Notes: a model not told the origin generated them from the sequence alone. A stretch of 23,294 bases of DNA from CAZNKU01 sp045654805 (GCA_045654805.1 JAZOOD010000051.1:1-23294), one strand, 5' to 3'. Counted from the stretch's first letter, positions 8,388-16,186 are shown. A program made the numbers and translations.

Positions 8388-8651
8388 TTAAGCAATTGAG
8401 TTAAGAAGAAGTGTAAGCTGTGATTTCTTTCTTGCACAGTTGTTTTTGTGCATGATACCCTTAGCACAAGCCTGGTCAAGCTTTTTAACAGCCGCTTTAT
8501 AAGCTTCTGTAGCTACAGCTTTGTCACCGCCTGCAACTGCTGCTTCAAACTTTTTAATAAAAGTCTTAAGCTGTGATTTAATCATTGCGTTACGTAGAGT
8601 TTTTGTTTCGATAACCTTAACTCTCTTCTTTGCTGATTTAATATTTGGCAT
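8388..8651 (-). CDS. rpsT: 30S ribosomal protein S20
   Basis: S20 binds 16S rRNA early in 30S subunit assembly. The 87-residue length is standard. The N-terminus MPNIKSAKKRVKV and the basic helical body (LRNAMIKSQLKTFIKKFE; GIMHKNNCARKKSQL) are diagnostic. The start is ATG 8651 because a CACCTCCT complement (GGAGGTG) lies at 8657-8664; the open frame extends upstream into an implausible hydrophobic leader. It is divergent from gpr, an arrangement I recall as common in Firmicutes. A consensus-like promoter is seen at 8686-8714. The stop codon lies in a small palindrome (8382-8401). Confidence 0.97.
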   Translation of the reverse strand: MPNIKSAKKRVKVIETKTLRNAMIKSQLKTFIKKFEAAVAGGDKAVATEAYKAAVKKLDQACAKGIMHKNNCARKKSQLTLLLNSIA

Positions 8652-8685
8652 ATTTACACCTCCTATGCACAAAATTACAAGTATT

Positions 8686-8714
8686 ATTGTAACACAAACC
8701 AAAAATAAATGCAA
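8686..8714 (-). promoter_or_regulatory. rpsT promoter (sigma-A type)
   Basis: On the - strand -35 TTGCAT (8709-8714) and -10 TACAAT (8686-8691) are separated by exactly 17 bp. Transcription would start some 25-30 nt before the rpsT start codon. Confidence 0.75.
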
Positions 8715-8784
8715 GACTTTTTTGTATAATTTTTATTATTTTGGATAAATTAAATTCAACTGTCAAAAAGAGGAGGTTGTCATA

Positions 8785-9759
8785 TTGGAAAAAAGAACAG
8801 ATTTGGCGTTGGAAGCTCATCAAATATATGCAGAAGACAAGAAGGTTGACGCTGTAAATGGTGTAGATATAAATGAGTTTAAAAAGGATAAAGTAAAGGT
8901 TACACGTGTGAAAATCCGTACCGATGAAGGCAGTAAGGCGCTGAAAAAGCCTGTGGGTGATTATGTTACCTTGGAAATACCTGAATATGTACATGAAACA
9001 CAGGAACATTTTGATATGATAACCAAAACATTCTCAAATGAACTAAAACGTATGATGCCAAAACGCAACAAGGATAGCGTTACCCTGGTTGTAGGGTTAG
9101 GGAACAGAAATATTACTGCAGATGCTTTGGGACCAAAGGTAGTGGATGGACTGTTGGTTACAAGGCATCTTTTTGAACTTATGCCTGATGATATTGCAGA
9201 CGGAGTTGTGCCCGTTTGTGCTTTATCCCCAGGTGTTTTGGGAATAACTGGAATTGAGACAAATGAGATTATAAAGGGCGTTGTACAAAGGGTAAGGCCA
9301 GATGTTATTATTGCGATAGATGCATTGGCGTCACGTAGTATCAGTAGAGTTATGACTACAATACAACTTAGTAATACAGGAATAAAACCAGGTGCAGGAG
9401 TAGGTAATGAAAGAGGAGGTCTTGATTTGGAAACTTTAGGTGTCCCCGTTATAGCAGTAGGTGTTCCCACAGTGGTGGATGCAGCAACTATGGCTAATGA
9501 CACAATAGATATGGTTATAGAAAATATTTCGGCACATACTGACAAGGATACAAATTTTTATAAAATGCTGCAGAATATGGATAAAAAGGAAAAATACCAT
9601 CTTATTGATGAAGTGCTTAACAAATCATTTGTAAACCTTGTAGTTACACCAAAGGAGGTTGACGAGATTATAGACGACCTTGCGGAAATAATATCCGACG
9701 GAATAAATATATGTATGCATTCCTGTATAGATACTGATAATGTAAGCAGATACAATTAG
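8785..9759 (+). CDS. gpr: GPR, spore germination endopeptidase
   Basis: GPR is made in the forespore and degrades small acid-soluble spore proteins at germination, after proteolytic activation of a zymogen. The 324-aa protein carries the family hallmarks RTDLALEAH near the N-terminus, LVVGLGNRNITADALGPKV, CALSPGVLGITGIET and VIIAIDALASRS. Asp113 and Asp179 match the spacing of the two aspartates considered essential in the Bacillus enzyme. The start is TTG 8785, 8 nt after AGGAGG (8771-8776). The RTDLAxEA motif begins at residue 4, so the propeptide is very short compared with Bacillus. It is followed by spoIIP, as in Bacillus subtilis. A forespore (sigma-G) promoter is expected, but I could not identify one convincingly. 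Confidence 0.96.
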   Translation: MEKRTDLALEAHQIYAEDKKVDAVNGVDINEFKKDKVKVTRVKIRTDEGSKALKKPVGDYVTLEIPEYVHETQEHFDMITKTFSNELKRMMPKRNKDSVTLVVGLGNRNITADALGPKVVDGLLVTRHLFELMPDDIADGVVPVCALSPGVLGITGIETNEIIKGVVQRVRPDVIIAIDALASRSISRVMTTIQLSNTGIKPGAGVGNERGGLDLETLGVPVIAVGVPTVVDAATMANDTIDMVIENISAHTDKDTNFYKMLQNMDKKEKYHLIDEVLNKSFVNLVVTPKEVDEIIDDLAEIISDGINICMHSCIDTDNVSRYN

Positions 9760-9806
9760 CATAAATTATTTTCATTCTCCATAATTATTAATATGGGGGT
9801 GGTTTT

Positions 9807-10922
9807 GTGATTAATCTGCACAGCAAAAGAAAAATATTCAAGATTATAGCTTTATTAGTTACAACAATAGTTCTTATAACTTATATATTAACAGGACAGG
9901 CATCACCATTGCCTATGTTACAGAACAAAGCACTTATTACACAAATTATCAGTGATGTTGTTCCTGTTTTTTATAATTTTAATCACATAGATGTTGCTAT
10001 GCTCGAAAAAGTGCTTTTGGGTTATAATATAAAGTCTCCTATGTCCATTATTGAAAGCAATGTTTTTGCATTTGGGTGTTTGGAATTTTTGAGGGAGGAT
10101 ATAGAGGAAAAACAGCCTGAAGTTGACCTTTCTGGTGCAAAGCCGATTAAAGAAACAACAATTTCAAACAAAGGTGTAAACGGTTATTATGAGGCAGAAG
10201 GAGTATTGGTTAAAAATGCAACAACATATGATTTTGACCCTAATGAACTTATAAATGAAAATCTGAAATTTGACTGTTCCGGCGATGGTCCTCATATATT
10301 GATTGTTCATAGTCATTCATCGGAATCATATACAGCTACGGATAAAAACTATTATCTGCCTACAGACCCCGACCGCACAGAGGATGTTAACTATAATGTG
10401 GTAAGAGTAGGAAGGGAGATTGTGAATACCTTAAAGGTTAATGGAATAGAGGCTGTTCACGATACATCATTACACGATTATCCATCATATAATGGTTCGT
10501 ACAAAAGTTCGCTGGCATCGGTGGAAGAATATTTAAAAAAGTATCCTACAATAAAAATTGTACTTGATATACATAGGGATGCTATGGTTCAGGCTGATGG
10601 AACAAAGCTAAAATTAGTAGCAGATGTGGGGAATAAAAAAGCAGCACAAATTATGCTGCTTACAGGTAGCAATCAGGGTGGTTTAGACCACCCTGATTGG
10701 CGTGAAAATTTAAAGTTTGCAATGAAGCTTCAACGAGTTATAAACAATATGTATCCGGGGCTTACACGTCCTGTAAGTTTTACTAAAGAACGCTATAATA
10801 CCCATACTACGTATGGCTCGATAATCATTGAAGTGGGAACAACCGGAAACACACTTGAAGAAGCCTTAGTTTCCGCACAGATGATAGGTAATTCAGTTGC
10901 AGAATTTGTAAAAGCTAATTAA
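9807..10922 (+). CDS. spoIIP: SpoIIP, stage II sporulation peptidoglycan amidase/endopeptidase
   Basis: SpoIIP works with SpoIID and SpoIIM in septal wall thinning and engulfment. The 371-aa protein has a short cytoplasmic N-terminus, one membrane anchor (about residues 11-30), and an extracytoplasmic catalytic domain with ILIVHSHSSESY (His168/His170, Glu173), NVVRVGREI, VLDIHRDA (His256) and IIEVGTTGNTLEEA. The GTG start at 9807 follows a GGGGGTGG ribosome site. The 47-nt gap after gpr holds a CATAATTA at 9780, weakly like a sigma-E -10 element with an imperfect -35 12 nt upstream; mother-cell expression is known for Bacillus spoIIP. The 3' end overlaps the convergent pnuC-like gene by 8 nt, with no terminator visible. 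Confidence 0.95.
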   Translation: MINLHSKRKIFKIIALLVTTIVLITYILTGQASPLPMLQNKALITQIISDVVPVFYNFNHIDVAMLEKVLLGYNIKSPMSIIESNVFAFGCLEFLREDIEEKQPEVDLSGAKPIKETTISNKGVNGYYEAEGVLVKNATTYDFDPNELINENLKFDCSGDGPHILIVHSHSSESYTATDKNYYLPTDPDRTEDVNYNVVRVGREIVNTLKVNGIEAVHDTSLHDYPSYNGSYKSSLASVEEYLKKYPTIKIVLDIHRDAMVQADGTKLKLVADVGNKKAAQIMLLTGSNQGGLDHPDWRENLKFAMKLQRVINNMYPGLTRPVSFTKERYNTHTTYGSIIIEVGTTGNTLEEALVSAQMIGNSVAEFVKAN

Positions 10923-11697
10923 TAGCAGATACGGTATTTTGTTCCTTTCTGCTTTTAATATATTTTGTCCATTTAATATATCCGTAGGTTGTATTTGTAA
11001 GATAACCTGCTTTAAGAACAAGCAATACCCATTGTCCTGAAATTATGTTAATTGCAGTTTCAAGGAAAGTACAAATGTACCATGCAATCCACTGCTCGCG
11101 GTATCTTAACAAAATGAATACACCATTTGCAATACCAACAGCAGAAACACACGCATCTATATAACAAACGATATTTTCAATAAGTTCATTTCCACCAAAG
11201 AAATCTGTTACAATATTAAGGCCGGAAAGGAAATATCCTACCACAACTGTCCAGACAACAATACCTGTTATTACAAGTACACTTGCAAGACCGCTTAACT
11301 TTTTAACTTCTGTTAATTCGTCATCTATTCTGTCAGGGTGTCTGTGCCATACAATAAAGCTGATGATATCAATAGGTAGCCAGAAGAATAATGTTACTGC
11401 CATAGTTGCAAAACGTGCTGCTAATACAATAAGCGTTACTATTTCGGTAATTTCAACAAATACAGAAACAATAAAATTCCATTTACTTTGCTTTGATATC
11501 AAAAGTTCGCATAGTATGTTAAGAAAAATATCTGCAAGGTAAAGTGCCATTATTAATTTTCCGTTTATACCGTTAACGTCTTCTTCCGGAAAAACAAAGG
11601 CAAATACTACTGACAGAATCAGTATGCTGAAAAACCAGCTTTTCTCATACAGTGTGAAAAAGTTCCAGATTTTTTTAATCTTTTGTTTTAAGTTCAT
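10915..11697 (-). CDS. pnuC: PnuC-family nicotinamide mononucleotide transporter
   Basis: PnuC proteins move nicotinamide riboside or mononucleotide across the membrane for NAD salvage; relatives move riboflavin or thiamine. The 260-aa protein has about seven to eight hydrophobic segments and the family-type C-terminal half: REQWIAWYICTFLETAINI, then LVLKAGYLTNTTYGYIKW. The start is ATG 11697, with AGGAGA at 11705-11710; the open frame extends 15 codons further upstream without a ribosome site. It lies 19 nt after the PLP-lyase gene, so it is probably third in an abrB-lyase-pnuC operon. The exact substrate cannot be read from the sequence. The stop codon overlaps the end of spoIIP. Confidence 0.85.
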   Translation of the reverse strand: MNLKQKIKKIWNFFTLYEKSWFFSILILSVVFAFVFPEEDVNGINGKLIMALYLADIFLNILCELLISKQSKWNFIVSVFVEITEIVTLIVLAARFATMAVTLFFWLPIDIISFIVWHRHPDRIDDELTEVKKLSGLASVLVITGIVVWTVVVGYFLSGLNIVTDFFGGNELIENIVCYIDACVSAVGIANGVFILLRYREQWIAWYICTFLETAINIISGQWVLLVLKAGYLTNTTYGYIKWTKYIKSRKEQNTVSAIN

Positions 11698-11716
11698 TTT
11701 TATATCTCCTTTTATA

Positions 11717-12997
11717 TTATAGATTAACAAGTTTGTTTTCATATAATTTTTGCAACGACATTAATATTCCAAGCTTTGCGTGTTCCCATGTTAAGCCACC
11801 CTGGAAATATACTGCATATGGCGGACGTATTGGTCCATCAGCACTTAGTTCGATTGATGAGCCCTGAATAAAAGCACCTGCCGCCATAATAACATCATTT
11901 TCATAACCGGGCATAGGGTAGGGTTCAGGTGATAAGTGGCTGTCAACAGGGGCACCTGCTTGAATACCTTTGCAGAATGCAATCATTCTCTCAGGTGAGC
12001 CAAGCTCAACAGCCTGTATGATATCGTGGCGACTTTCCAAACTGTTTGGAACAACCTTAAATCCAAGCTTTTCGTATACATTAGCTGCAAAAATTGCACC
12101 CTTTAAGGCACTAGCAACTACTGTAGGTGCAAGGAAAAATCCCTGATACATAGACTGGATTATGCCAAGGTTTGCACCAACCTCCTGACCAAGTCCCGGT
12201 GCAGAAAGACGGTATGAACATTGTTCAACACATTCCTTTGTTCCGCAAATATAACCGCCGATAGGGGCAAGGCCTCCACCTGGGTTTTTGATAAGTGAGC
12301 CTACTATCATGTCTGCACCCATATCGGAAGGCTCAATTCTCTCAACAAATTCACCGTAGCAGTTATCTACCATAATTTTAAGGTCGGGTTTTATGTTTTT
12401 AATAAAAGCTATAAGCTCACCAATTTCTGTAACAGAAAATGTCTTTCTTGTCTGATAACCCTTGGAACGCTGTATTGTAACAAGCTTTGTTTTTTCGTTA
12501 ATTGCTTTTTTGATGCCTTCGTAGTCAAAGGAATCATCTTCCAAAAGGTCTACCTGACGGTATGTAACGCCGTATTCTTTTAAAGAACCTATGGATTCAC
12601 GAATACCGATAACTTCTTCCAGGGTATCGTAAGGTCTGCCAACAGGTGATAAAAGTTCATCACCAGGGCGCAGGTTAGCACTTAGGGCAACTGCCAAAGC
12701 ATGTGTACCGCAAGTAATCTGTGGGCGTACCAAAGCAGCCTCTGTATGGAAACAGTCTGCATAAACCTTTTCAAGGTTATCTCTGCCCTCATCATTATAG
12801 CCATAGCCTGTTGTAGCCATAAAGTGTGTGGCACTTACACGGTTTTTCTGCATTGCAGAAACTACCTTTAGCTGATTATATTCAGCATTTGCGTCAATTT
12901 CATCAAATCTTTCCTTTAAGCTTTCGATTATGTTTTCACCAAAGTCAAAAACCTCTTTACATATTCCAAGTTCTTTATATATAGAATATTTATCCAT
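11717..12997 (-). CDS. PLP-dependent lyase of the methionine gamma-lyase-like family (YnbB / 'aluminum resistance')
   Basis: This 426-aa protein belongs to a fold-type I PLP family annotated as methionine gamma-lyase-like or, misleadingly, as aluminum resistance protein; the natural substrate is not settled to my knowledge. Visible features: HFMATTGYGYNDEGRD (about 58-73), PQITCGTHALA (92-102), IMVDNCYGEF with Asp211 expected at the pyridine nitrogen, and GSLIKNPGGGLAPIGGY with Lys237 as the expected Schiff-base lysine. Its ATG shares a base with the abrB stop (TAATG), and its ribosome site AAAGGAG lies inside abrB, so translation is probably coupled. pnuC follows by 19 nt. In Bacillus a homologue, ynbB, lies near hfq/glnR; here the neighbourhood is different. 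Confidence 0.88.
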   Translation of the reverse strand: MDKYSIYKELGICKEVFDFGENIIESLKERFDEIDANAEYNQLKVVSAMQKNRVSATHFMATTGYGYNDEGRDNLEKVYADCFHTEAALVRPQITCGTHALAVALSANLRPGDELLSPVGRPYDTLEEVIGIRESIGSLKEYGVTYRQVDLLEDDSFDYEGIKKAINEKTKLVTIQRSKGYQTRKTFSVTEIGELIAFIKNIKPDLKIMVDNCYGEFVERIEPSDMGADMIVGSLIKNPGGGLAPIGGYICGTKECVEQCSYRLSAPGLGQEVGANLGIIQSMYQGFFLAPTVVASALKGAIFAANVYEKLGFKVVPNSLESRHDIIQAVELGSPERMIAFCKGIQAGAPVDSHLSPEPYPMPGYENDVIMAAGAFIQGSSIELSADGPIRPPYAVYFQGGLTWEHAKLGILMSLQKLYENKLVNL

Positions 12998-13227
12998 TAC
13001 TTTTCTCCTTTTAAAATTTTTACAGCAACATCATTTATAACATCTGTTTTAGTAATAACAATGCCGCTTGATTCATCACCAAGTATTAATAAATTGTCAC
13101 CGGGTTTGATGTCAAAAACATCTCTTGCCTCTTTGGGGATTACAATCTGACCTTTTTCGCCCACCTTTGCGGTACCAAAAACATATTTCCCCTTAGGCAG
13201 ACTAAGTATGTGTTTGCCTTTTGGCAT
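12997..13227 (-). CDS. AbrB/SpoVT-type transcriptional regulator (76 aa)
   Basis: Small dimeric swapped-hairpin DNA-binding protein. The domain runs from about residue 17 to 65: GTAKVGEKGQIVIPKEARDV, then FDIKPGDNLLILGDE. An N-terminal extension carries a repeated PKGK (residues 2-5 and 11-14). The start is ATG 13227 after AGAGGTGATGAA. It is first in an operon with the PLP lyase (TAATG overlap) and pnuC, under a perfect consensus promoter, with inverted and direct repeats between promoter and start codon. It is therefore a good candidate to control its own operon; the target is inferred. Confidence 0.9.
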   Translation of the reverse strand: MPKGKHILSLPKGKYVFGTAKVGEKGQIVIPKEARDVFDIKPGDNLLILGDESSGIVITKTDVINDVAVKILKGEK

Positions 13228-13244
13228 TTCATCACCTCTTGGTT

Positions 13245-13274
13245 AAAAGTTATACTTTTCATACTTTTCATACC
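13245..13274. promoter_or_regulatory. Candidate operator in the abrB leader
   Basis: AAAAGT-TAT-ACTTTT (13245-13259) is a perfect 6-bp inverted repeat. It overlaps two tandem ATACTTTTC units (13252-13260 and 13261-13269) and the start of a third (ATACC, 13270-13274). It lies between the -10 box and the abrB start, a natural position for autoregulation. Binding by the AbrB-type protein is inference. Confidence 0.5.
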
Positions 13275-13279
13275 ACTTA

Positions 13280-13308
13280 ATTATATTACATAATATCTAT
13301 AATGTCAA
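13280..13308 (-). promoter_or_regulatory. Consensus promoter of the abrB-lyase-pnuC operon
   Basis: On the - strand -35 TTGACA (13303-13308) and -10 TATAAT (13280-13285) match the sigma-A consensus at every base and are 17 bp apart. The dapB terminator T-run abuts the -35 box. Confidence 0.92.
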
Positions 13309-13309
13309 C

Positions 13310-13338
13310 AAAAAACCACAGAATTTTATATTCTGTGG
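13310..13338 (-). terminator. Terminator of the asd-dapA-dapB operon
   Basis: A perfect 9-bp stem, CCACAGAAT/ATTCTGTGG (13316-13338) with a 5-nt loop, is followed on the - strand by TTTTTTG. It lies 10 nt after the dapB stop and directly against the next operon's -35 box. Confidence 0.93.
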
Positions 13339-13348
13339 CCTGATATTT

Positions 13349-14104
13349 TTACTGGGATATTAAGTCTTTCATTTCATACATTCCTGCAGGCTTTCCAGCA
13401 AGGAATTTTGCCGCCCTTACAGCACCAACTGCAAATACTTCCTTTGAAGTTGCCTGGTGTTTTACCTCAATAACTTCATCCTGACCTGCAAATATAACAG
13501 AATGTTCACCAACGATTGAGCCGCCGCGTAATGAGTGAATACCTATTTCGTTCTTAGAACGTTTTTTGCGTACAGAATGACGGTCATATGTATATTCAGC
13601 CTCGTTTGTTATTGATTCTGCAATTGCATCTGCAATAGCAAGTGCCGTACCGCTTGGTGCATCAATTTTTTGATTATGATGCTTTTCAATAATTTCAATA
13701 TCAAAATTTTCTTCAAGTATCTTTGCAGCCCTTGTAACAAGGTCAATAAGCAAATTAACTCCTAATGACATATTTGCTGAAAAGAACATTGCCACTTCCT
13801 TTGATGCATCAACAATTTCCTGTCTTTGTTCCGCAGAAAGACCGGTTGTGCAAATGATAGCAGGAGTTTTTGTAGACTTTGCATATTCAAGTACGGAAGA
13901 TAATGTGCTTGGGTGAGAAAAGTCAATTATAACATCAGCCTTTTCATTAAATTCAGATATTGATTTATATACAGGGTAGGTGTTTTTAATACTGTGGTTA
14001 ACATCAATACCGCACACAATTTCACAATCATCTGTATCTGCAACAATTTTTGTTATAACCTGACCCATTTTACCGTTACAACCATTCATAATTATCTTTA
14101 TCAT
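13349..14104 (-). CDS. dapB: 4-hydroxy-tetrahydrodipicolinate reductase
   Basis: DapB reduces the DapA product to tetrahydrodipicolinate with NAD(P)H. This is the second committed step of lysine/meso-diaminopimelate synthesis, in the cytoplasm. The 251-aa protein has the N-terminal nucleotide-binding loop GCNGKMGQ (8-15) and the signature EKHHNQKIDAPSGTA with His142/His143, Lys146 and Asp148 in the active site. The start is ATG 14104 after GAGGT. It is third in asd-dapA-dapB, 14 nt after dapA, and followed by a perfect terminator. Its product feeds wall precursors and, in spores, dipicolinate. Confidence 0.97.
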   Translation of the reverse strand: MIKIIMNGCNGKMGQVITKIVADTDDCEIVCGIDVNHSIKNTYPVYKSISEFNEKADVIIDFSHPSTLSSVLEYAKSTKTPAIICTTGLSAEQRQEIVDASKEVAMFFSANMSLGVNLLIDLVTRAAKILEENFDIEIIEKHHNQKIDAPSGTALAIADAIAESITNEAEYTYDRHSVRKKRSKNEIGIHSLRGGSIVGEHSVIFAGQDEVIEVKHQATSKEVFAVGAVRAAKFLAGKPAGMYEMKDLISQ

Positions 14105-14118
14105 ACGTTTTACCTCAT

Positions 14119-15006
14119 TTAATTTATAACTTTTAGTCCGTAGTCGATAAGCGACTGACGTACTTTAATTGCATTTGCATCACCAAGGTCAACTAATGGG
14201 AGCTTGAGCTCACCTACATCAAAGCCCATCATATTCATTGCGTTTTTAACGGGTATAGGGTTAACCTCTATAAACATTTTTTCAACCAAATCCATCATAC
14301 CAAGCTGCATTTTTGCTGATTCATTAACCTTGCCGTCAAAGTAAAGCTGACACATATCATGAACCTGTTTTGGAATAATATTTGCAACAACAGATATTAC
14401 ACCTATGCCTCCGATGGAGAGGACAGGTACTATCATATCGTCATTTCCTGAATATATTTGCATATCAATATTTGCCGCAATCTTAGCCGCAAAGGCTACA
14501 TTACCACTTGCTTCCTTTATTGCAACAATATTTTCTGTCTTTGAAAGTGCTTCCAATGATTCTAAGGACAATCCTACACCTGTTCGTGACGGGACATTGT
14601 ATAATATTACAGGTATGTCGATGGAGTTGGCTATTGCATTATAATGTGTAATCAGACCTTTTTGAGAAGTCTTGTTATAATACGGCGTTACACAGAGTAC
14701 AGCGTCAAGACCTGCCTTTTGTGCATATTTTGAAAATTCAATGGCGTGGTCGGTATAGTTAGAACCCGTACCGCCTATAAGAGGTATCTTACCGCCAACC
14801 CTGTCTATGGAATAGTCAAATATTTTAAGATGTTCATCATCAGGCAGTGTAGGAGCCTCACCCGTTGTACCACACAGAATTATAGAATCCGTATTGTTAG
14901 CAACGTGAAAATCCAATAACTCGCCAAGTTTGTCAAAATCAACTTTTCCGTTTCGTACAGGAGTAACTAAAGCAACACCGGAGCCGGTGAAAACCGTTTT
15001 TTTCAT
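14119..15006 (-). CDS. dapA: 4-hydroxy-tetrahydrodipicolinate synthase
   Basis: DapA condenses pyruvate with aspartate-semialdehyde, the branch point into lysine synthesis. The 295-aa TIM-barrel protein shows CGTTGEAPTL (45-54), GGTGSN (78-83), YNVPSRTGV with Tyr136, and VAIKEASGN with Schiff-base Lys164. The start is ATG 15006 after AAGGAGG. It lies 26 nt after asd and 14 nt before dapB. The classic DapA residues are present, so this is a true DapA and not a sialate lyase-type relative; operon context supports it. Confidence 0.97.
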   Translation of the reverse strand: MKKTVFTGSGVALVTPVRNGKVDFDKLGELLDFHVANNTDSIILCGTTGEAPTLPDDEHLKIFDYSIDRVGGKIPLIGGTGSNYTDHAIEFSKYAQKAGLDAVLCVTPYYNKTSQKGLITHYNAIANSIDIPVILYNVPSRTGVGLSLESLEALSKTENIVAIKEASGNVAFAAKIAANIDMQIYSGNDDMIVPVLSIGGIGVISVVANIIPKQVHDMCQLYFDGKVNESAKMQLGMMDLVEKMFIEVNPIPVKNAMNMMGFDVGELKLPLVDLGDANAIKVRQSLIDYGLKVIN

Positions 15007-15032
15007 AAGAAAACCTCCTTAAATATTAGTTT

Positions 15033-16118
15033 TTATTTGTCAAAATAACCCTTTGCAGCCAATAGTTCTGCCATTTCAACAGCACCGCCTGCAGCACCGC
15101 GTAGTGTGTTGTGTGACAAGCTTACAAACTTTACATCATATACTTTGTCTTCTCTTAGACGACCAACAGACACACCCATACCATTGTAAAGCATACGGTC
15201 TGTTTTAGCCTGTGGGCGGTCATCCTCTTCAAAATAGGTAAGGAATTTTTCAGGAGCAGATGGAAGACCAATCTTTTGTGGTTCACCTTCATAGTTTGCC
15301 CAGATTTCCTTAATTTCATCAATAGTAGGTTTTTTGTCGAATTTTACAAATACAGCAGCAGTGTGACCGTTAGATACAGGTACACGCAAACACTGTGTTG
15401 TAATAACAGGAGAGTCAGTGTCAACAATTTTGTCGCCCTCTACTTTACCCCAAACCTTTAGTGGCTCAAGTTCGCTTTTTTCTTCTTCACCGCCTATGTA
15501 TGGTATAAGGTTATCTACCATCTCAGGCCATGTTTCAAAAGTTTTACCAGCACCGGAAATTGCCTGGTATGTACAAGCAATAACTTCTTTAATACCAAAT
15601 TTTTCTTTTAATGGATGAAGTGCCGGAACATAGCTTTGTATAGAGCAGTTTGATTTAACTGCAATAAATCCTCTCTTTGTACCCAATCTTTTTCTCTGAG
15701 CGTGAATAACTTCAGCATGTTCAGGGTTAATTTCAGGAATAATCATTGGTACGTCAGGAGTATGTCGGTGTGCAGAGTTGTTAGAAACAACAGGGCATTC
15801 CAATTTAGCATATTCTTCTTCAAGAGCTTTTATTTCATCTTTTTTCATATTTACTGCACAGAAGATAAAATCAGCCATTTCTGCAATTTTTTCCTTATCG
15901 TCTTCTGCATTCATAACTACCATATCCGCAACCTTTGCAGGCATTTCAGTATCCATAGCCCAACGTGGACCAATAGCATCTTTGTATGTTTTGCCTGCAC
16001 TTCTGCCTGAAGCTGCAAGACCTACAATATTAAACCAGGGATGATTTTCAAGCAAAGTGATAAAACGCTGACCAACCATACCTGTTGCGCCAACAATAAC
16101 TACATTGTAATTCTTCAT
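15033..16118 (-). CDS. asd: Aspartate-semialdehyde dehydrogenase (long, archaeal/fungal-like type)
   Basis: Asd reduces beta-aspartyl phosphate to aspartate-semialdehyde with NADPH, supplying DapA and the threonine/methionine branch. The 361-aa protein has GATGMVGQRF (10-19), SNCSIQS with catalytic Cys158, and RVPVSNGHTA with His252. The SNCSIQSYVPALHPL pattern and the length suit the archaeal/fungal-type subgroup, longer than the Bacillus enzyme. The start is ATG 16118 after GGAGG. It is the first gene of the operon. The leader is short (promoter -10 about 40 nt upstream), so no lysine riboswitch fits; an 18-bp palindrome between -35 and -10 suggests repressor control instead. Confidence 0.96.
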   Translation of the reverse strand: MKNYNVVIVGATGMVGQRFITLLENHPWFNIVGLAASGRSAGKTYKDAIGPRWAMDTEMPAKVADMVVMNAEDDKEKIAEMADFIFCAVNMKKDEIKALEEEYAKLECPVVSNNSAHRHTPDVPMIIPEINPEHAEVIHAQRKRLGTKRGFIAVKSNCSIQSYVPALHPLKEKFGIKEVIACTYQAISGAGKTFETWPEMVDNLIPYIGGEEEKSELEPLKVWGKVEGDKIVDTDSPVITTQCLRVPVSNGHTAAVFVKFDKKPTIDEIKEIWANYEGEPQKIGLPSAPEKFLTYFEEDDRPQAKTDRMLYNGMGVSVGRLREDKVYDVKFVSLSHNTLRGAAGGAVEMAELLAAKGYFDK

Positions 16119-16157
16119 TTCAAAAAACCTCCAAAATATCCGTAATTCTATACTATT

Positions 16158-16186
16158 ATAATAACATTATTACAATAATGTGTCAA
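16158..16186 (-). promoter_or_regulatory. Promoter of the asd-dapA-dapB operon
   Basis: On the - strand -35 TTGACA (16181-16186) and -10 TATTAT (16158-16163) are 17 bp apart. A TATAAT 3 bp further downstream is an alternative -10 but with a 20-bp spacer. Confidence 0.8.
16164..16181. promoter_or_regulatory. 18-bp palindrome filling the asd promoter spacer (candidate operator)
   Basis: ACATTATT-AC-AATAATGT is a perfect 8+8 inverted repeat occupying almost exactly the gap between the -35 and -10 boxes of the asd promoter. A dimeric repressor bound here would block RNA polymerase. The regulator is not identified. Confidence 0.6.

Noticed and set aside
8382..8401. Hairpin ACTCAATT/AATTGAGT spanning the rpsT stop codon as a terminator
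   Set aside because: No T-run follows on the - strand; the better terminator is the compound hairpin at 8291-8357.
8961..9545. A 194-codon - strand open frame opposite gpr
   Set aside because: gpr is unambiguous on the + strand; the antisense frame is Ser/Thr/Ile-rich shadow sequence without a start signal.
11698..11742. 15-codon N-terminal extension of pnuC
   Set aside because: The extension overlaps the end of the preceding gene and lacks a ribosome site, while ATG 11697 has AGGAGA at good distance.
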